DNA of 64,000 bases from Pseudophaeobacter sp965641885 (lineage in GTDB: Bacteria; Pseudomonadota; Alphaproteobacteria; Rhodobacterales; Rhodobacteraceae): positions 3,224,001 through 3,288,000 of the forward strand of contig OZ282574.1 of assembly GCA_965641885.1 (NCBI GenBank). The letters run 5' to 3'. Under the pieces are notes generated by a model that ran no database searches, had not been told where the DNA came from, and saw only the letters and a list, made by a program, of their open reading frames with translations. Numbering within the stretch: position 1 is the first letter of the stretch; every line of letters starts with the position of its first letter. The position numbers were made by a program, and so were the translations under genes. Below are positions 61,928 to 64,000 of this stretch, one piece after another.

Positions 61928-62458
61928 ATGTCTGAACTGAAAGCTTCTATGGAGCAGACGTTAAAGTTCCACGTTCCACTGACCGTTAACGAGTTGCGCG
62001 GTGAAGGCATTCCCGCGCCCTGGACCTATGGAGTCAGGTATCGCACGACCTTTGGAGAACTGGACGCGCAGGGGCATGTCTCCAACGTGGTGTATCTCAG
62101 GTGGTTCGAGGCGTTGCGTATGCAATATTTGCGTGACTACGGCTGGCCAGAATACGCAACGCGCGATGGCACTCCTATGGTGCTGCGTCGCAATGAAGTC
62201 GACTATCTCAAGGTGATCAATCTCTCACAAGACATCATAGTGACCGGGCGCACGACCCGCGTTGGCACAAGCAGCTGCGTGATGGAATATGCTGTTTGGA
62301 GCAATGGTTTATGTGCAACAGGCGCCGCCGTGCTAGTCTTTCTCGACAATGACAATACTAAATCTGCAATCCCTGCGGCGCTGAAAGCAAACATCCTGGA
62401 ACGCGATCTCAATCCTGAGAGCGATTGCTGTGAGCTCGCTCCGAAAACCGGATGCTGA
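61928..62458 (+). CDS. Acyl-CoA thioesterase (4HBT hot-dog fold)
   Basis: The 176-residue protein has the 4-hydroxybenzoyl-CoA-thioesterase core FGELDAQGHVSNVVYLRWFEALRMQYL, with the catalytic Asp and the helix that follows, and the usual strand pattern ending CATGAAVLVFLD. It frees CoA from dead-end thioesters. An N-terminal extension of about 35 residues precedes the domain. It is the last clear metabolic gene of the module. Confidence 0.88.
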   Translation: MSELKASMEQTLKFHVPLTVNELRGEGIPAPWTYGVRYRTTFGELDAQGHVSNVVYLRWFEALRMQYLRDYGWPEYATRDGTPMVLRRNEVDYLKVINLSQDIIVTGRTTRVGTSSCVMEYAVWSNGLCATGAAVLVFLDNDNTKSAIPAALKANILERDLNPESDCCELAPKTGC

Positions 62459-63182
62459 TGTGATGCCCCCCTGAAATGGACCGGCTCTATAATTGGCAAA
62501 CGGAGGATCAAAGATGTGAAACCCCTGGTTTCCCGGGCTCAGGACTTCGGTAACGGGAGCGGTTCAGTCAAGCTATTTCTCGCAAGTGCTTTCACCCTCC
62601 GAAGCAGGTCATTTAAGGCCTTTGCCGTTCCCCATCTCTGTCGCCACTTTCGATTGAGGTTCTTCGGGTACATGCTTGGGTTCCAGGTCAACGCTTTGGT
62701 TGCCAACATGATCCTGGTTCGATGTAATTCCTATATGCCCATCTCATAGGCGTGCTAGACAAAAGTCGGCTAAGGTCCTGACCTCCATCAGCTTTCTAGA
62801 AATCCTGCACCTTTGTTGTCATGTAGCGCTTGGAAGGTACGATCACTAGTTGGCTTTAAGCTTCGGGCGCTGGATAACTGGCAAGCTGAATTTGCAGCGC
62901 CCTGTTCCTTGTCACAAAGCGGGTGTTTAACCTCTGATCACTTCAAAGCCGCCGTCACAGAAGCCCTGGTTTTCGGTCAAGGACCTGTAGAGCAGGACAA
63001 GCCAGTAGTTTTCACCAAATACCTCAGCCTTGTCCTCAGCGCTCTCCAGAAGCTTTTGAGAGACTCGCGCGGCATCCTGCGCCGCGCCGTAGGTGCGGAG
63101 GAAAGCAGGATACTCTTCACCAAGCCCACCACTCACTATCAACAGCCGCGCCCTACTCCCCCAATCCAGAAGGTCCAGAACC
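62459..63182. other. Gene-poor junction before the phage-like region
   Basis: The first 60 bases end in cggaggatcaaagatg followed at once by an in-frame stop, which looks like an expression start whose gene has been lost. A 56-residue basic frame on the minus strand (62539-62709, MLATKALTWNPSMYPK...) and the frame at 62927-63184 listed separately are the only protein-like parts. The rest looks decayed; I see no tRNA or recombination site. Confidence 0.4.
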
Positions 63183-63184
63183 AT
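62927..63184 (-). CDS. Possible small phage-type protein, unknown function
   Basis: The minus-strand frame encodes about 85 residues with a protein-like C-terminal part (YGAAQDAARVSQKLLESAED, then FGENYWLVLLYRSLTE). The N-terminal part and ribosome site are weak, and it abuts the start of the plus-strand methyltransferase-like gene. It may be a remnant. No function assigned. Confidence 0.35.
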   Translation of the reverse strand: MVLDLLDWGSRARLLIVSGGLGEEYPAFLRTYGAAQDAARVSQKLLESAEDKAEVFGENYWLVLLYRSLTENQGFCDGGFEVIRG

Positions 63185-63841
63185 GGCGAAAGTTCTTATC
63201 GGATGCGAAACCAGCGGAGTTGTCAGAGAGGCATTTCTTGCCCTTGGCCACGACACATGGTCCTGCGATCTGCTCCCCTCTGACACCCCGTCAAACCGTC
63301 ATATCCAAGGCGACATTCTGGACGTCATGCAGAGCGACTGGGATTTGATGGCCGTCATGCCCCCCCCTGCACCCGCCTGTGCAACAGTGGCGTGCGCTGG
63401 CTCTCCATACCGCCAGCGGGCCGCAGCTTGAATGACATGTGGGCTGAACTGGATAAAGGTGGCGCGCTGTTCTCTGCTGTTTGGAACGTTCCCCATATCC
63501 CCTGTGTAGCAGTTGAGAACCCTGTCATGCACAAGCATGCGAAAGAGCGGATCCAGGATTACCGCCCCCCTGCGCAAACGGTGCAGCCTTGGCAGTTTGC
63601 TACGGATCCAAACGGGCCAGACAATGAGCGGAAGAGAACCTGTTTCTGGCTGCGGAACCTGCCCTCTCTCACGGCAACAGGCAACCTTGATGGCTCGACC
63701 TCTCGCGACACCGTGCACAAGGCCAGCCCGGGCGCAGAGCGCTGGAAACTGCGCAGCAAGTTCTTCCCCGGCATTGCGTCCGCCATGGCTGTCCAATGGG
63801 GAAGCCATGCCGCCCATCTCTATGCGTCGCGTGCCGCATAA
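63183..63841 (+). pseudogene. Phage-type DNA methyltransferase-like gene, frameshifted
   Basis: The frame from 63183 encodes MAKVLIGCETSGVVREAFLA and GDILDVMQSDWDLM. It is then broken at a run of eight C (63360-63367). A -1 frame change restores PPCTRLCNSGVRWLSIPP, then VENPVMHKHAKERI, KRTCFWLRNLPSLTATG and RFFPGIASAMAVQWG to the stop at 63841. The PPCTRLCNSG motif is the proline-cysteine core of this phage cytosine-methyltransferase-like family. The break may be a real mutation or a miscounted homopolymer; if a sequence error, the gene is intact at about 220 residues. Confidence 0.8.
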
Positions 63842-63862
63842 CCCCCAGCCTCGGAGGCCGAT

Positions 63863-64000
63863 ATGCTCTTTCAGAAAACAGAATTGCCGCGATCCGCGCC
63901 CGTCAAGCGGATGCACGTCGCTGATGCCGGGGATGGGATCCGCTTCGAATGCCCTCATTGCGGCCATGACACGGGGTGGATAGCAGATGAATGGACCGTC
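63863..64000 (+). CDS. Small phage-type protein with zinc-ribbon-like motif (3' truncated by window)
   Basis: From the ATG at 63863 (ggagg 6 bases before) the frame is open to the window end, with 46 residues visible. FECPHCGHDTGW contains a CxxC pair that could be half a zinc site. It follows the methyltransferase-like gene by 21 bases. Small proteins of this kind are common in prophages of this bacterial family; no function assigned. Confidence 0.6.
   Translation, partial: MLFQKTELPRSAPVKRMHVADAGDGIRFECPHCGHDTGWIADEWTV

Noticed and set aside
62459..63182. tRNA or attachment site at the edge of the phage-like region
   Set aside because: No cloverleaf-like sequence or matching direct repeat could be found within the window.

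Overview
The window looks like chromosomal DNA of a marine alphaproteobacterium of the Roseobacter group (Rhodobacteraceae). This is inferred from GC-rich coding sequence, dense ATGA-overlapped operons, an unusual load of binding-protein-dependent importers (two TRAP, one tripartite tricarboxylate, one phosphonate-type ABC, two branched-chain-amino-acid-type ABC) and many CoA-dependent catabolic genes. No rRNA, tRNA or CRISPR array was seen.

Layout. 1-7.7 kb: 3' part of a thiamine-diphosphate enzyme, a LysR regulator, and a divergent FAD amino-acid-dehydrogenase-like gene followed by a TRAP importer (dctPQM) and an SBF-like membrane protein. 7.7-13.7 kb (minus strand): secreted muramidase-like protein, then a phosphonate/phosphate-ester-type ABC operon (phnD-phnC-phnE-phnE) flanked by two HAD hydrolases. 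14-20.9 kb: a TetR regulator facing a TctC-TctB-TctA importer, a shikimate-dehydrogenase-like enzyme and a QuiC1-type 3-dehydroshikimate dehydratase, i.e. a probable quinate/shikimate uptake-to-protocatechuate operon. 21.4-32 kb: acyl-CoA ligase, a regulator made of two fused TetR units, SDR, thiolase, and a convergent livKHMGF importer. 33-42.9 kb: a divergent catabolic cluster. Leftward it has a citrate-synthase-like lyase, CaiB-type CoA transferase, YciI protein, dctPQM and FMN reductase. Rightward it has IclR, a Tat-exported amidohydrolase and a LigB/LigA-like extradiol dioxygenase. 43-62.5 kb: a second CoA-ligase/beta-oxidation operon, a second livKHMGF importer, an IclR regulator, a second thiolase-SDR pair, and QOR, MaoC, iron-ADH and thioesterase genes. 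62.5-64 kb: a degraded-looking gap and the edge of a phage-like region beginning with a frameshifted DNA-methyltransferase-like gene.

How it works together. Most of the window is a set of self-contained import-and-degrade modules: periplasmic binding protein and permease, CoA activation, oxidation/hydration, thiolysis, each with its own regulator. Two repeated DNA motifs read here tie promoters into regulons. A TTCCGY-N3-GCRGWA palindrome lies at the promoters of the second ligase operon, the second liv operon and the 58.8/59.1 kb divergent pair, and is best assigned to the nearby IclR. An AGTAC-N4-GTAC-type site lies at the first ligase, the SDR-thiolase pair and the first livK, and is best assigned to the tandem TetR protein. 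All six solute-binding-protein genes are followed within about 55 bases by a hairpin, consistent with raised expression of the binding protein over its permease. The least familiar system is the 33-43 kb cluster, whose substrate cannot be read from the sequence.
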